Shown here: piece after piece, positions 11,150 through 23,745 of the stretch
Position numbering within the stretch: position 1 is the stretch's first letter
Layout of the letters: the number at the start of each line of letters is the position of its first letter
Origin: Papaver somniferum
Lineage: Eukaryota > Streptophyta > Magnoliopsida > Ranunculales > Papaveraceae
Reading direction: 5' to 3'
DNA: 64,000 nucleotides
NCBI RefSeq assembly: GCF_003573695.1
Contig: NC_039362.1
Location: 13,350,063-13,414,062, forward strand
Program-made: the position numbers and the translations under genes
The notes under the pieces: model-generated
What the model was told of the DNA's origin: nothing
Database searches by the model: none
The model's input: only the letters and a program-made list of their open reading frames with translations

Positions 11150-12290
11150 TGAATCGACTTCAATTAACATACCACCAAGATTTGATGGAACAAACTATCT
11201 ATGGTGGAAATATGCAATGAGATATTTTCTTCAATCACGAGACTTTAATACTTGGCTATTAGTCGAAGACAGAAAATTCAGAAATTGAGTTTAAATGCTT
11301 AGTAGATTTTTCAAACGAAGAAAAGGCTCTTGCAAAGCAGAATTCAGGTGGTTTGAATGCTATAATACATGTTGTAAGTCGTGGTCTACAACATCATGTA
11401 TCAACATGTCAAACTTCGACAGAAGCTTGAGATAATCTTCAGATCGTATTCGAATGAAACACTTCAGAGAAAGAAGCTAGACTTCAAACTCTTATGTCTG
11501 ATTGGAAAAACCTTCGAATGGATGACAACGACACTTTTGAAGAGTTTCATCTTAAACTCTCTGAGATAATTAATGCCTCTTTCTCCCTTGGAAAGACTAT
11601 CTCTGAAAAGGATATAATGTGCAAAATTCTCAGATCGTTGTCGCCAAGATACGATTCTAAGAAGCATGCAATCATAGAAGAAAATTATCTCTAAAATTTT
11701 CTCACGAAGCACACTCGTTCGAAAGTTAAATATCTTTGATCATGAATCACAGTCTATTCAAAATAAAGTAATTTCTTTTAAAGCTGCAGAAATTCCGAAA
11801 GCTCCAATGGAGAGGAACAAACAGATGGATGATTCAGATGAACAGATTGCGGAAAATTCTGATGATGAAATTGAACAATCATTATCATTGATTACCAGAC
11901 AGTTTCGAGATCTCTTAAAGAAAAGAAATAAGAGATTCATAAAGGATACTCATCGATCTTCTCGTCCACATGATCGAGTTCCTGTCAAAAAGGATCATGA
12001 AGAAGATGATGAATATCAGCCGTAATGCTTCAAGTGTAAAGGGTTTGGTCATATTTCTAAAGACTGTCCCAGTCTTAAGAAATACACTGGAAGCAAGCAT
12101 TGACTGTAACTCTAGATGAGACCTTTGATTCATACGATTCTGAAGAAGAGGAAACAACTAATATTGCATTAGTTGTCAATCTTATTTCTTTCTCCTCCAT
12201 TAGTGATACCCATTTTAAAATGGACATGTCTTCCGATGTTATTAAATCATCTAATGGTAAAGGGAAAAATAAGACAAGATGCTAAAACTG
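11150..12290 (+). pseudogene. Copia gag, degenerate (unit A)
   Basis: Broken frames read as a copia-type gag polypeptide: an N-terminal NYLWW-like region, the block SEIEFKCLVDFSNEEKALAK, LSEIINASFSLGKTISEKDI, LSPRYDSKKH, and a zinc knuckle CFKCKGFGHISKDC (CX2CX4HX4C) near 12,028-12,072. Gag forms the particle and binds element RNA. Several stops and frameshifts break it, and a deletion of about 20 bp near 11,270 is absent from unit B. No protease, integrase or reverse transcriptase follows, so the element is internally deleted. Confidence 0.85.
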
Positions 12291-12666
12291 TCTCAAAAAC
12301 AGAATTGCTAAAAGTTTCATAGGCAACTCAAGTCAATCTCAAGATACTTCGCTAGTTCGAGGTAATAAGAGGAGAATATCTCATACGATGATAGATAAAG
12401 GACAATCTGTTTGTTCAAATTTCCATAATGAGAGAAAATCTCATACTAATACCACCTGATCGGTATTAGAATTCTTTCCTCACCATGTGTGCCAAATTTT
12501 GAGTGAGGAAGAAGAAAAATCAAGGCACTTATGTGTAGATTATGGAAATAAAATCTAGTATTTGAAAATATTTGATATATTCGTATTTTTAGGAGTATTA
12601 TATTTTTGGAAGTATGAAAATTATAAAAAGATCATTTTCTTTCTTTGGTCATTCTTTGTCTGAGCC
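12291..12666. other. Copia internal spacer, no gene seen
   Basis: AT-rich sequence between the broken gag and a small coiled-coil frame, shared by both units. Pol would be expected here in a full element, but no pol motif is visible. Confidence 0.5.
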
Positions 12667-13015
12667 ATGAGTCTGGATCCAACATCTTCTTTTGGCAAGA
12701 TGCTAGATCAGAAAGATCAACTTAAGATTAAGTCTGGATCTTCTCTTGATATTAAGAGTAAAAAATTAGAAAGGGAGATTGGCTTAGAAAGAAGGAAAGA
12801 TAGAATACTCTGAAGAAAGATCAGTGTATTGAAGCATTGACACACTTTTGTGTTCAATCAAAGATAAAATTACATGCTCTTGCAGAATCCTTCATGAAAA
12901 TTTCTCACCTGCAAGAATTCTGGTCAAGAAACAAGGTTTTCTACTTGAAGAAATTCACAAGTTAAAGTCTGAAAGTAATAATACACCTTCATTTAACACT
13001 GATATGAAGGACTGA
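12667..13015 (+). pseudogene. Small coiled-coil frame of copia element (unit A)
   Basis: A frame starting MSLDPTSSFGKMLDQKD is rich in K, E and L and heads for a coiled coil (KKLEREIGLERRKDRIL). After a stop, a second frame continues with ALTHFCVQSKIKLHALAESF and a leucine-heptad-like stretch, ending NTDMKD and a stop. A one-base loss near 12,920 breaks it compared with unit B. It may be the remnant of the extra, envelope-position ORF of SIRE/Maximus elements, or of gag/pol spacer; no domain settles it. Confidence 0.5.
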
Positions 13016-13372
13016 GTTGCAAAGGAAAATATACATCAATTTTTGATTTCTTTCAATGATTGTATTAGGTCTATTATGAATAAAACTATTATGAATAAAA
13101 TTATTTGATTTATAATTTTTTTTGTGATAGTTTTTGATTTACATAGTCTATGCTTGAATGCTTTATTATTGCTATGGATGTTTACGGGATGTTTGATTTC
13201 GGTTTTATTACCTTGATATTCGATCTCATAATGTTGTGAACTCTTATGGTTTGGGTGACTTTTTGATTTAGCAGGATTAAGTTCTATCCCATGTTGGTAG
13301 ACTTTATCAAAGGATATATTAAAGGAAAAAAATGGTGATTACAAAGGTATCTTTTAGAATAGTATTTATTAG
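13016..13372. other. AT-rich spacer before R1a
   Basis: No coding signal. It contains a short repeated phrase (TATTATGAATAAAA) and otherwise plain AT-rich DNA; it is shared by both units. Confidence 0.4.
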
Positions 13373-14565
13373 ATTATCAAAGCAGTATCTTTTAGATTCT
13401 AGGATATTAGAATAGTATCTTTTTTTATATGTCTATTAGACCCAAAAGTAAAAATTGAAGATTATTCTACTAATTTTCTGTTTCGAGAACATTCTTCGCG
13501 TAGCCAGAATGTTTACAAAATCACTGCTAGTTAGTTCAAAGGCGTCAAACAAGGTAACAAGCAAACGAATTAAATCACATATTTTGAATCTTTAATGTAA
13601 TTAAATTACAGATTTTGAATCTTTATTGTGATTCTATTTGATTGTGATATAACTATTTCCTTCATGGAGAGGAAAGGGGATTAATTATTTGGAGAACACA
13701 AGAAAAGAGTTTCAACAAATGATTCTTGATGAACCCCAAGCTTACTTCATAACCTGACATAAACCGAACGAGGATAATACACATATAGTGACTAAAGTTT
13801 TCTTTCACATTTTCAAAACACTCTTCAAACCTGAAAAGCCTAGAATTAAACTTTTAACAAACACACATGATTTAAACTCTTAAATCATTTCCTTTAAAAC
13901 ATTTTTTCTTAACCGGCTATGGTTTAACCAAAAAGTGAAACATTATTATGTTTGTAAAACAAAAGAAGAAACATATTATTCATGGGTATACCAATGTAAA
14001 CCGTCTCAGTAAAATAATCGAAAAAAATCGAGATAAAGCATAAAAAGTGTTTGGTAAATTGGCTTTTATGCTCAGAAATTAAGATTTAAAAGAAACATCT
14101 TATAGAGATAAAACAACTTTATATTATTCGAAACTAGATAACAATCAGAAATCCCACCAACGCCAACACAATAACAACAAAATTAAAGAGTAACAAGTAA
14201 ATGAAGCTACGAACAATCCCAAAAATAAAAACTATTGATGACTCACATTAAGCGAATAGTTGGGTATAATCCTCAACGCCTTGTGTTTCTTCTTCACATA
14301 ATGTGTGTCACTCTTTTGGTATGTATGCTACCTGGGCAGTAAAGACAACATCATTAATGATGTTGTTTTTCGCAATGGTATTGGCAGCACAACAAATTTC
14401 ATTGCCACCCTCGTTGTTATTGTTTCTTCCTATTGTAGCTTGGGAGGAATTGGTTACCCTAGATGATTGGTTTTATGATTTTTTCCAGTTGTCTCCCTCA
14501 CTTTCTTCACCTCTGTTCCATTATCACGGACGAGTCGTTTGAAGACCTTATCCTCGGGAACCTCC
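13373..14565. repeat. R1a repeat block
   Basis: A 1.2-kb block that recurs as R1b (14,983-16,163, clearly diverged) and R1c (22,551-23,745, close copy). It begins ATTATCAAAGCAGTATC and ends near CTCCTAGCCACGCAAGGTGG. On the minus strand its last 300 bp gives a protein-like frame (see R1b). R1a also has a 30-odd-bp internal duplication (AGATTTTGAATCTTTA near 13,575 and 13,610) that R1b lacks. The origin is unknown: it could be a captured gene fragment or a transposon end. Confidence 0.7.
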
Positions 14566-14982
14566 TAGCCACGCAAGGTGGTGGAGGAGTGGTGTTTTCT
14601 CAGACTCTTGTAGCTTGGGAGGATAAGGTCCATAAATCACCCATCGGTGATAATGGAACAGAAGGTTGGAGAAAGCGAAAAACACAAATAAAATAAAAAC
14701 CAAAACATTCCTCTATATTTATTAGACTGATTTATTATTACTTTCGCTTTATCTTCTTTCTCATGTAATCCTCTTTAGAATAATGACAATGGAGGAGAAG
14801 GATTGCATAAACTTGGGAGGGTGGTGTGCGGTGGTGACCATGGTAGAGATAAAGATTTACTGGAGAAAAAACAAGGATCGAAGATGATAAAGGATCAGAA
14901 AAACTGAACTATTCATTAAAAATGGGTATTTTAATATCCCTAATAAAATAAGTTTTAATATTTTTGGTTAAATGCTCAATTA
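14566..14982. other. Spacer between R1a and R1b
   Basis: The first 80 bp belong to unit A; after 14,645 the sequence is found only once. It has a small inverted repeat (GGGTATTTTAATATCCCT near 14,925) and no gene. Confidence 0.5.
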
Positions 14983-16163
14983 GGATTATCAAAACAATAT
15001 CTTTTAGATTCTAGGATATTAAAATAGTATCTTCTTTTATGTGTCTACTAGACCCAGAAGTAAAACTTTAAGATCATTCAACCGATTTTATGTTTGGACA
15101 ACATTCTTCGCATAGCCTGAATGTTTACACAATCACTGTTATTTAGTTCAAAGGAGTCAAACAAGGTAACAAACTAACGAATTAAATTACAGATTTTGAA
15201 TCTTTAATGTATTTGGATTTGACTTTGATATAACTATTTCCTTCATGGAGAGGAAAGGGTATTAATTATTTGGAAACACATGAAAAGAGTTTCAACAAAT
15301 GATTCTTGATGAACTCCAAGCCTACTCCATAAACTGACTTAAACTGAAGGAGGAGAATACACGCATGAGCGAATAAAGTTTTCTTTCACAGTTTCAAAAC
15401 ACTCTTCAAACCTAAAAAGCATAAAATTAAACTTTTAACAAACACACATGATTTAAAACTCTTACATCGTTTCCTTTAAAACACTTGTTTCTTAATTGGT
15501 TATGCTTTAACCAAAAAGTGAAACATTATTATGTTTGTAAAACAAAAAAAGAAACATATTATTCATGGGTATACCAATGTAAACCGTCTAAATAAAATAA
15601 TAAAAAAAAACCGAGATAAAACATAACAAGGTTTTGGCAAATTAGCCTTTGTACTTAGAAATTAAGATATAAAAGAGACATCTTATAGAGTTAAAACAAC
15701 TTTATATTATTTGAAACCATATAACAACTAGACATTCCACCGACACCAACAAAATAACAACAAAAGTTAAAGAATAACAATTAAATGACGTTGCAGACAA
15801 TCCCAAAAAAGAACTAGTGATGACTCACACCAGGCGAATTGTTGGGTCTAATCCTCAACGCTTGTATTTATTCTTCACATAATGTATTTTACTCCTTTGG
15901 TATGTACGCTACCTGGGAAGTGAAGACAACATCATCAATGGTGTTGTTCTGGGAAATGGTATTGGTAGCACAACGAATTTCATTGTCGTTATTGTTGTTA
16001 TTATTTCTTCGTATTGTAGCTTGCGAGGAATTGGTGGCCCTAGCCGTTTGGGCTAGTGATTTTCTTGCAGTTGTCTTCCTCATTTTCTCCACCCTCTGTT
16101 CCATTATCACGGGGGGGTCGTTTGAATCCCTTATTCTCATGCACCTCTTAGCCACACAAGGTG
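14983..16163. repeat. R1b repeat block, diverged
   Basis: This copy aligns along its whole length with R1a and R1c but has many more differences, so it is older. On the minus strand an ORF of 106 residues (15,889-16,209) contains an asparagine run and the end FTSQVAYIPKE, which is kept in R1a and R1c. Its first 15 or so residues come from the abutting gypsy LTR, so the ORF as a whole is chimeric. The protein is not recognised. Confidence 0.7.
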
Positions 16164-16180
16164 GCCGGCCGGCCGGCCGG
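16164..16180. other. GGCCGGCC junction of R1b and unit B
   Basis: A run of (CCGG)n joins the end of R1b to the middle of the gypsy LTR. The LTR at the matching place in unit A (7010-7022) is also rich in GGCCGGC-type words, so the break lies within a hairpin-forming GC repeat. Confidence 0.7.
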
Positions 16181-16892
16181 TGAGCCCAATCCCTCAGCAC
16201 CTTGGTCAATATTTAATTATTTATTATTTTCCTTCCTATTTTGCATAGGTTCATCGTTTCGTCGTATTTTGAAATACTCGTTCATGCGGTGATTGTTAGT
16301 GCATCATCGTTGAGTATACTTACACCATTTGAGTCGGGGCTTACTCGGAGGTAGCTCAGACTCCCGTGCGTTGAATATTTATTACTAACCCATGGAATTC
16401 TGCTGGGAAGAACCATAGATTAAAGTAACGAAATATTGCGAAAATATCTGAATATTTTCGGAAATTCGGTGGATCAATCCAAGAATTTAGGAATAATTAA
16501 GTTATGGCTCTATACTAGCAGAGCAAGCTGTCTAGGAGCATTAATTATTCTGACATGAGCTTACTGGAGCTTCATATCCTTTATATAGTTAGGGAAAACT
16601 GTTGTTTGTATCTTGAAGACGTTATCGCTCTATACTAGCAGAGCAAGCTGTCTAGGAGCCGCCAATCTCGTGATTCTATATAGAAATAATTACTGAAGTG
16701 TTTAGTATTCATGAAATATGTCGTTTTCCAGCCGAGAGACTACATATCTGCATGTACTCTGAGAGAAAGTATTCTCAGTCAGAGATTTGATGAGAGTCCC
16801 ATGTCTCAATACTCACGTCTGATTGCTGGATCAAAAGTTCGTATAATTATGGGTTTACGATTTTAGCCTTTGTCAAAAATCCACCATCTACA
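16179..16892 (-). mobile_element. Fragment of gypsy solo LTR (unit B)
   Basis: The terminal 0.7 kb of the solo LTR, ending CCACCATCTACA and followed by ATTAC as in unit A. The paired 32-bp element occurs at about 16,507 and 16,627. A small insertion near 16,857 (TTACGATTTTAG) is absent from unit A. Confidence 0.88.
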
Positions 16893-16897
16893 ATTAC

Positions 16898-17491
16898 AAG
16901 CCTAAAAATATTGTCCAACCAAAATCTTCAATTGAGATGATATAGATTTGAACTGGTAAATAAGAATTCGATTCTCATAATTAAAAAGATTCGATTCTAG
17001 ATTTAAATTCTAAAACTAAAAGTAGCATATTCAATCAAAAGTCGATATTAAGAGTATTGAGAACAATGAGGCTAAGATTCCACTATTTTTGATTTTTTTA
17101 TGTCGTTCAACATTAATAATTATCATGCAATTCTAGACGTTAAATCTCCAATAAAAAAAATTGTGATTCTTAAGTATTTCCAATAGTAGATTTTCAAAAT
17201 ATTAATTTTTAATCTCAAGCATGGAACATCAAGATCCCTAAGTGTCAACCAATTACGAACCCGAACAGTTAAATTCCTAATAACAAAACAAATACATATA
17301 TAAGATGCGAGTTTTATTGTTAATTTTCTATTTGATTTTATAAAACAAAATTGAACAATTCCACCACCCAAATTTAAGAATGAAAAAATTCACCCAAAAT
17401 TAAGAACTTCTGATTTGTTCGTTTCAAAATCCATTTGACAAACGATTATTGACAAACATTAATGAACAATACATGAACCAAAATACGAAAG
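16898..17491. other. AT-rich spacer, no gene seen (unit B)
   Basis: The copy of 7731-8322. No coding or structural signal beyond the duplication itself. Confidence 0.5.
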
Positions 17492-20226
17492 TGTTATAGC
17501 ATAGCTCGGTTGAACCCACCAAGCGTTGGTACGCCAAGTTTGGTTGTCATATTTTAGTGAATCAAAACTCATTTTAAGAGTCGCTTGATTACGTACTAGA
17601 TTCAACTTCGTATATGTTAGATTGAAAGTATTAGGATATGAGACATTACAAGTATTGCGAAAACTAGAAGAAGTGAAGAAGTAAGAAGTTATGACGACAA
17701 CATCATCCTTCCACTTGAGGTTAGTGATATTTGACTTGAACTGTTTCATTCCCTAACGTAACTTTCAAGTCGTTTGTATTGAAAACAAAACTGTGAAGCA
17801 TGAACACTCTAGATAGATATAGTATTAAGGAATACAATACGAGGTTTATTGCTTAACCATTAAACTTTTTAGATAAGACATCGACATAATCGCTTGAATG
17901 TTATTGTGATTATGTATGGGTATGAGGTGAGGATTTCATCCTAGGAAACAATGTTTTACATGTGTTTTAAGGAAGTAATTTCATAAACTTTTTTTAGTAT
18001 AACCGCTCGTGACTTGTTTATGTTATTGGTAAAACTATTCACAAAGGCCTGACTTATGTTTTGGTATGATTTTTGTTAGTGAAACCAATCTTTAAGTAAT
18101 CACCTGAGATGGTATAATCGAGTTTGTGATTTTGTGTATGACCGAATCTGGGTAAAGGGAACCGATCCTAGTAAGAGGTGCAACACATTGCAAAGGGGAA
18201 TCGATCTTTGTATGAGGTGCATCAAGTTTTTAGCAAAAAGGGGAACCGATCCTATGGACTTGTGCAACACGTTTTTAGGCAAAGGGGAACCGATCCTATG
18301 GACATGTGAAACACATACAAGTTAGATACCATATATATATATGGGGAACCGATCCTAGTACCTAGTCAACCAAGTTTTGGAAAGCTAGTGTGACTATGCA
18401 CATTACTCACATGGAGGTAGAACCGAATCTTGTTTTGGTAAAACTGTTAAACCCATGATTTGTGATTGAGTGTTCTTGATCAATCACATAGTTCTTGAAA
18501 GTCAGATAAACCAATTCTAAACTTGTTTGGAAGTGTGTCAAATCGGTTTCAAGGTTGTAAGTATGAAAGAGGACTTACAAAGTAAGGATGTCAACATACT
18601 TTGAACACGTACAATAATGCTTATCTTTTATAGGTTAAAGTTATTTCTTAATAGCTAAAGGAAGAAAATCCTAGGATCGAAAGATAAATAAGTTAAAAAT
18701 CTTTTATTTAAGGTTTTTAATTTTATTTTAGGAAAATGAGAATTAGTACTGTGCATTTACTAGTTAAAGATTTTCCAAGAGATTTTCGGACAATATTTTG
18801 GACAGAGCATTTCCAGGAATTATGGAAACCGAATTTGGAATATATAGCATGTCTTGAGAATATTTTCGTTTTTGGAAATTCCTTGGTGTCCAAAATTCCT
18901 TGTCTATAAATACTTGAAGTTTGCATTTCTAGCAAACTAATCCTTCGTGACAGCAAACTTCCTCGGTTGTGTTGTTACTGGTATAGCCGCCTATTCAGAG
19001 AGGAGAGTAACCTAATTAGGCGAAATCTCTTACGGCCGCTCAATTTAAAGACTTCTTTGGGATTAAGAATCTCTACGAGTATCGTTGGTGGGAAACTAGA
19101 TAATTGCGGTTTATCTTGTATTTTCGATTAATTTGATTGACTAACGATATTTAAACTTTGATTGCACCTAGTTTGTTTATACTTGAGAATCTTCTCTTCT
19201 GATATAAGATTCACTCAAACTAGATCGAAGTTTCGACAGACTGTTTGTAGTTCTAAAGACGATCTTGTGATAATCCATTGTTAACAGACTCCGTTCTGTG
19301 CGTGATTGATCACAAGAGATTCAAGTTGTTGTGTGCAGGTGTTTATTGAAGATCTAATAAGATTTGAAAACAAAGAAGATATTGAAGATTTCTGATTTGG
19401 GGTTCATAATCTTTGGTGTGCACAATACTTGTTTCGGTATAGAGGATCCAACTAAAATCAGTTTATCCTTGTGGTAGATTGGATTGATTAGTTGTGTAGA
19501 TCGCCATCAATACAATTCTTTGTGATTAAAAGTATTGATTGAAAAATCTTAACAATTACTTCGGTAGTTGAGAATAAGATAGATCTAAGAACCTGATGAA
19601 GGAGTTTATTGAGATAAACAGAAGAGCCTTTGTCGAACTCATATCACTTGGTTGAAGAGAGTTGCTACCAAACAAATTTGTTATTCATTTACTGTTTGGA
19701 ATACGAACCAAAGGAGTTGTTCCAAGTACGTGACTTATTCATAAGTTGGAGGAATGGGAATACAGACGGAACTAGGTGAACTATAGGTTTAGTTGCTTGG
19801 TCTCAACTATACGAAGTTGGTTTAATTTTGTGTAGCGGTTTAATCCTGAGAGTATTCAATTCTGGACAAGGTCCCGGGGTTTTTCTGCATTTGCGATCTC
19901 CTCGTTAACAAAATCTTGTTGTGTCATTTACTTTTATTTTCCGCAATTATAATTGTTGTTATTAATATAAAGTAAATTACACAAACGTTAATTCCTATTT
20001 ACTTGATAACAATCCTATTGTGTTTGGTTAAGTCCTAACCTTTTATTAAGTAAACATACTTCGTTGTTGTATTGTCTCGATCTTGTATCCATAGACGAGC
20101 ACACGAAGTGTAAACCGATTAGTTGCATTGTCTCAACTCAGTCCATAGCCAATCACTTTCGGAGAAAGGACTTATAGGTAGGAAAAGTTTTAGCTTGAGG
20201 TATATTTGGGTACCCTCGCCTTTTCA
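17492..20226 (+). mobile_element. Copia 5' LTR, unit B
   Basis: A 2,735-bp copy of the unit A LTR; it begins TGTTATAGCATAGC (one change) and ends TTTTCA. It carries the same micro-tandem array at about 18,158-18,360 and a TATA-like box near 18,902. A 10-bp gap near 19,240 distinguishes it from unit A. No 3' LTR was found. Confidence 0.85.
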
Positions 20227-20228
20227 AT

Positions 20229-20240
20229 TGGTATCATAGC
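20229..20240 (+). other. Copia primer-binding site, mutated (unit B)
   Basis: TGGTATCATAGC differs by one base from the consensus TGGTATCAGAGC kept in unit A, so pairing with the initiator tRNA would be weakened. Confidence 0.85.
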
Positions 20241-20319
20241 AGGCAAACACGAAAAGATCTAACAATCTGTATTTGGTGCGATCCAACTTATAAGAACGAA
20301 CTCGAGTTCTCATGAATCG

Positions 20320-21462
20320 ACTTCAATTAACGTACCACCAAGATTTTACGGAATAAACTATCTATGGTGGAAATCTGCAATGAGATATTTTCTTCAATCA
20401 CGAGACTTTAATACTTGGCTATTAGTCGTCGATGGTTATATTTGTCCAAAGACAGAAAATTCAGAAACTGAGTTTAAATGCTTAGTAGATTTTTCAAACG
20501 AAGAAAAGGCTCTTGTAAAGCAGAATTCAGGTGGTTTGAATGCTATAATACATGTTGTAAGTCGTGATGTACAACATCATGTATCAACATGTCAAACTTC
20601 GACAGAAGCTTGAGATAATCTTCAGATCGTATTCGAAGGAAACACTTCAGAGAAAGAAGCTAGATTTCAAACTCTTATGTCCGATTAGGAAAACCTTCGA
20701 ATGGATGACAACGACACTTTTGAAGAGTTTCATCTTAAACTCTCTGAGATAATTAATGACTCTTTCTCCCTTGGAAAGACTATCTCTGAAAAGGATATAA
20801 TGTGCAAAATTCTCAGATCGTTGTCGCCAAGATACGATTCTAAGAAGCATGTAATCATAGAAGAAAATGATCTATCAACTCTCTCACGAAGCACACTCGT
20901 TCGAAAGTTAAATATCTTTGATCATGAATCACAGTCTATTCAAAATAAAGTAATTGCTTTTAAAGCTGCAGAAATTCCGAAAGCTCCAATGGAGAGGAAC
21001 AAACAGATGGATGATTCAGATGAACAGATTGCAGAAAATTCTGATGATGAAATTGAACAATCATTATCATTGATTACCAGGAGATCTCTTAAAGAAAATA
21101 AATAAGAGATTCATAAAGGATACTCATCGATCTTCTCGTCCACATGATCGAGTTCCTATCAAAAAGGATCATGAAGAAGATGATGAATATCAGCCGTAAT
21201 GCTTCAAGTGTAAAGGGTTTGTTCATATTTCTAAGTACTGTCCCAATCTTAAGAAATACACTGGAAGCAAGCATTGACTGTAACTCTAGATGAGACCTTT
21301 GATTCATACGATTCTGAAGAAGAGGAAACAACTAATATTGCATTAGTTTTCAATCTTATTTCTTTCTCCTCCATTAGTGATTTACCCATTTTAAAAATGG
21401 ACATGTCTTCCGATGTTATTAAATCATCTAATGGTAAAGGGAAAAATAAGACAAGATGCTAA
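20320..21462 (+). pseudogene. Copia gag, degenerate (unit B)
   Basis: The better copy of the unit's gag. Frames at 20,380-20,613 (MRYFLQSRDFNTWLLVVDGY) and 20,701-21,105 (LKLSEIINDSFSLGKTISEK, LSPRYDSKKHVIIEENDL, DESLSLIT-type acidic tail) cover the copia gag polypeptide. The zinc knuckle near 21,200-21,243 reads CFKCKGFVHISKYC; the four ligands are kept, but the glycine and acid residue next to them are changed. Stops at about 20,612 and in the tail, with frameshifts, disable it. No pol follows. Confidence 0.85.
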
Positions 21463-21843
21463 AACTGTCTCAAAAACAGAATTGCTAAAAGTTTCATAGG
21501 CAACTCAAGTCAATCTCAAGATACTTCGCTAGTTCGAGGTAGCAAGAGGAGAATATCTCATACGATGCTAGATCAAGGACAATCTATTTGTTCAAATTTC
21601 CATAATGAGAGAAAATCTCATACTAATACCACCTGATCGGTATTAGAATTCTTTCCTCACCATGTGTGCCAAATATTGAGTGAGGAAGAAGAAAAATCAA
21701 GGCACTTATGTGTAGATTATGGAAATAAAATCTAGTATTTGAAAATATTTTATATATTCGTATTTTTAGGAATATTATATTTTTGGAAGTATGAAAATTA
21801 TAAAAAGATCATTTTCCTTCTTTGGTCATTCTTTGTCTGAACC
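21463..21843. other. Copia internal spacer (unit B)
   Basis: The copy of 12,291-12,666. No gene seen. Confidence 0.4.
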
Positions 21844-22193
21844 ATGAGTCTGGATCCAACATCTTCTTTTGGCAAGATGCTAGATCAGAAAGATGAACTT
21901 AAGATTAAGTCTGGATCTTCTTTTGATATTAAGAGTAAAAAATTAGAAAGGGAGATTGGCTTAGAAAGAAGGAAAGAGAGAATACTATAAAGAAAGATCA
22001 GTGTATTGAAGCATTGACACACTTTTGTGTTCAATCAAAGACAAAATTGCATGCTCTTGCAGAATCCTTCATGAAAATTTCTCACCTGCAAGAAATTCTG
22101 GTCAAGCAACAAGGTTTTCTACTTGAAGAAATTCACAAGTTGAAGTCTGAAAGTAATAATACACCTTCATTTAACACTGATATGAAGGACTGA
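21844..22193 (+). pseudogene. Small coiled-coil frame of copia element (unit B)
   Basis: MSLDPTSSFGKMLDQKDELK runs 48 residues to TAA at about 21,988. The adjacent frame continues without a stop through AESFMKISHLQEILVKQQGF and LLEEIHKLKSESN to TGA at 22,191. One indel would join them into a K/E/L-rich protein of roughly 115 residues with heptad-like leucines. It is present in both units but unassigned to any known domain. Confidence 0.5.
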
Positions 22194-22550
22194 GTTTCAA
22201 AGGAAAATATACATCAATTTTTGATTTCTTTCAATGATTGTATTAGGTCTATTATGAATAAAACTATTATGAATAAAATTATTTGATTTATAATTTTTGT
22301 TGTGATAGTTTTCGATTTACATAGTCTGTGCTTGAATGCTTTATTATTGCTATGGATGTTTACGGGATGTTTGATTTCGGTTTTATTACCTTGTTATTCG
22401 ATCTCATAATGTTGTGAACCCTTATGGTTTGGGTGACTTTTTGATTTAGCAGGATTAAGTTCTATCCCATGTTGGTAGGCTTTATCAAAGGATATATTAA
22501 AGGAAAAAAATGGTGATTACAAAGGTATCTTTTAGAATAGTATTTATTAG

Positions 22551-23745
22551 ATTATCAAAGCAGTATCTTTTAGATTCTAGGATATTAGAATAGTATCTTT
22601 TTTTATATGTCTATTAGACCCAAAAGTAAAAATTGAAGATTATTCTACTAATTTTCTGTTTCGAGAACATTCTTCGCGTAGCCATAATGTTTACACAATC
22701 ACTTCTAGTTAGTTCAAAGGCGTCAAACAAGGTAACAAGCAAACGAATTAAATCACAGATTTTGAATCTTTAATGTAATTAAATTACAGATTTTGAATCT
22801 TTAATGTGATTCTATTTGATTGTGATATAACTATTTCCTTCATGGAGAGGAAAGGGCATTAATTATTTGGAAAACACAAGAAAAGAGTTTCAACAAATGA
22901 TTCTTGATGAACCCCAAGCCTACTTCATAACCTGACATAAACCGAACGAGAAGAATACACATATAGCGACTAAAGTTTTCTTTCACATTTTCAAAACACT
23001 CTTCAAACCTGAAAATCCTAGAATTAAACTTTTAACAAACACACATGATTTAAACTCTTAAACCATTTCCTTTAAAACATTTTTTTCTTAACCGGCTATG
23101 GTTTAACCAAAAAGTGAAACATTATTATGTTTGTAAAACAAAAGAAGAAACATATTATTCATGGGTATACCAATGTAAATCGTCTCAGTAAAATAATCGA
23201 AAAAAATCGAGATAAAGCATAAAAAGTGTTTGGTAAATTGGATTTTATGCTCAGAAATTAAGATTTAAAAGAAACATCTTATAGAGATAAAACAACTTTA
23301 TATTATTCAAAACTAGATAACAATCAGAAATCCCACCAACGCCAACACAATAACAACAAAATTAAAGAATAACAAGTAAATGAAGCTACGAACAATCCCA
23401 AAAATAAAAACTATTGATGACTCACATTAAGCGAATAGTTGGGTATATTCCTCAACGCCTTGTGTTTCTTCTTCACATAATGTGTGTCACTCTTTTGGTA
23501 TGTATGCTACCTGGGCAGTAAAGACAACATCATTAATGTTGTTGTTTTTGGCAATGGTATTGGCAGCACAACAAATTTCATCGCCACCCGCGTTGTTATT
23601 GTTCCTTCCTATTGTAGCTTGGGAGGAATTGGTCACCCTAGACGATAGGGTTTGTGATTTTTTCCAGTTGTCTCCCTCACTTTCTTCACCTCTGTTCCAT
23701 TATCACGGACGAGTCGTTTGAAGACCTTATCCTCGGGCACCTCCT
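22551..23745. repeat. R1c repeat block
   Basis: The unit B copy of R1a, nearly identical to it. The similarity runs on for about 80 bp beyond the R1 end to the limit of the duplication at 23,825. Confidence 0.75.

Larger units (their letters stand above)
7018..14645. repeat. Unit A of a 7.6-kb segmental duplication
   Basis: This segment recurs as unit B (16,179-23,825) at an offset of about 9,155-9,180 bp and, by eye, is around 97% identical, with a few small indels. It holds the last 0.7 kb of the gypsy solo LTR, its flank, a copia LTR, primer site and broken gag, a coiled-coil frame and the R1a block. Since the LTR and its flanking ATTAC are duplicated with everything else, the solo LTR is older than the duplication. 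Homology ends abruptly at about 14,645 (CATAAATCACCCATC). Confidence 0.9.

Noticed and set aside
14303..14542. Plus ORFs starting MCHSFGMYATW in R1a and R1c as membrane proteins
   Set aside because: They are the complement of the better minus-strand frame; their hydrophobic look comes from the reversed codons of a polar protein.
15889..16209. A 106-residue minus ORF in R1b as a complete gene
   Set aside because: Its N-terminal part is gypsy LTR sequence joined at the duplication junction, so the ORF as it stands is an accident; only the R1 part may be meaningful.
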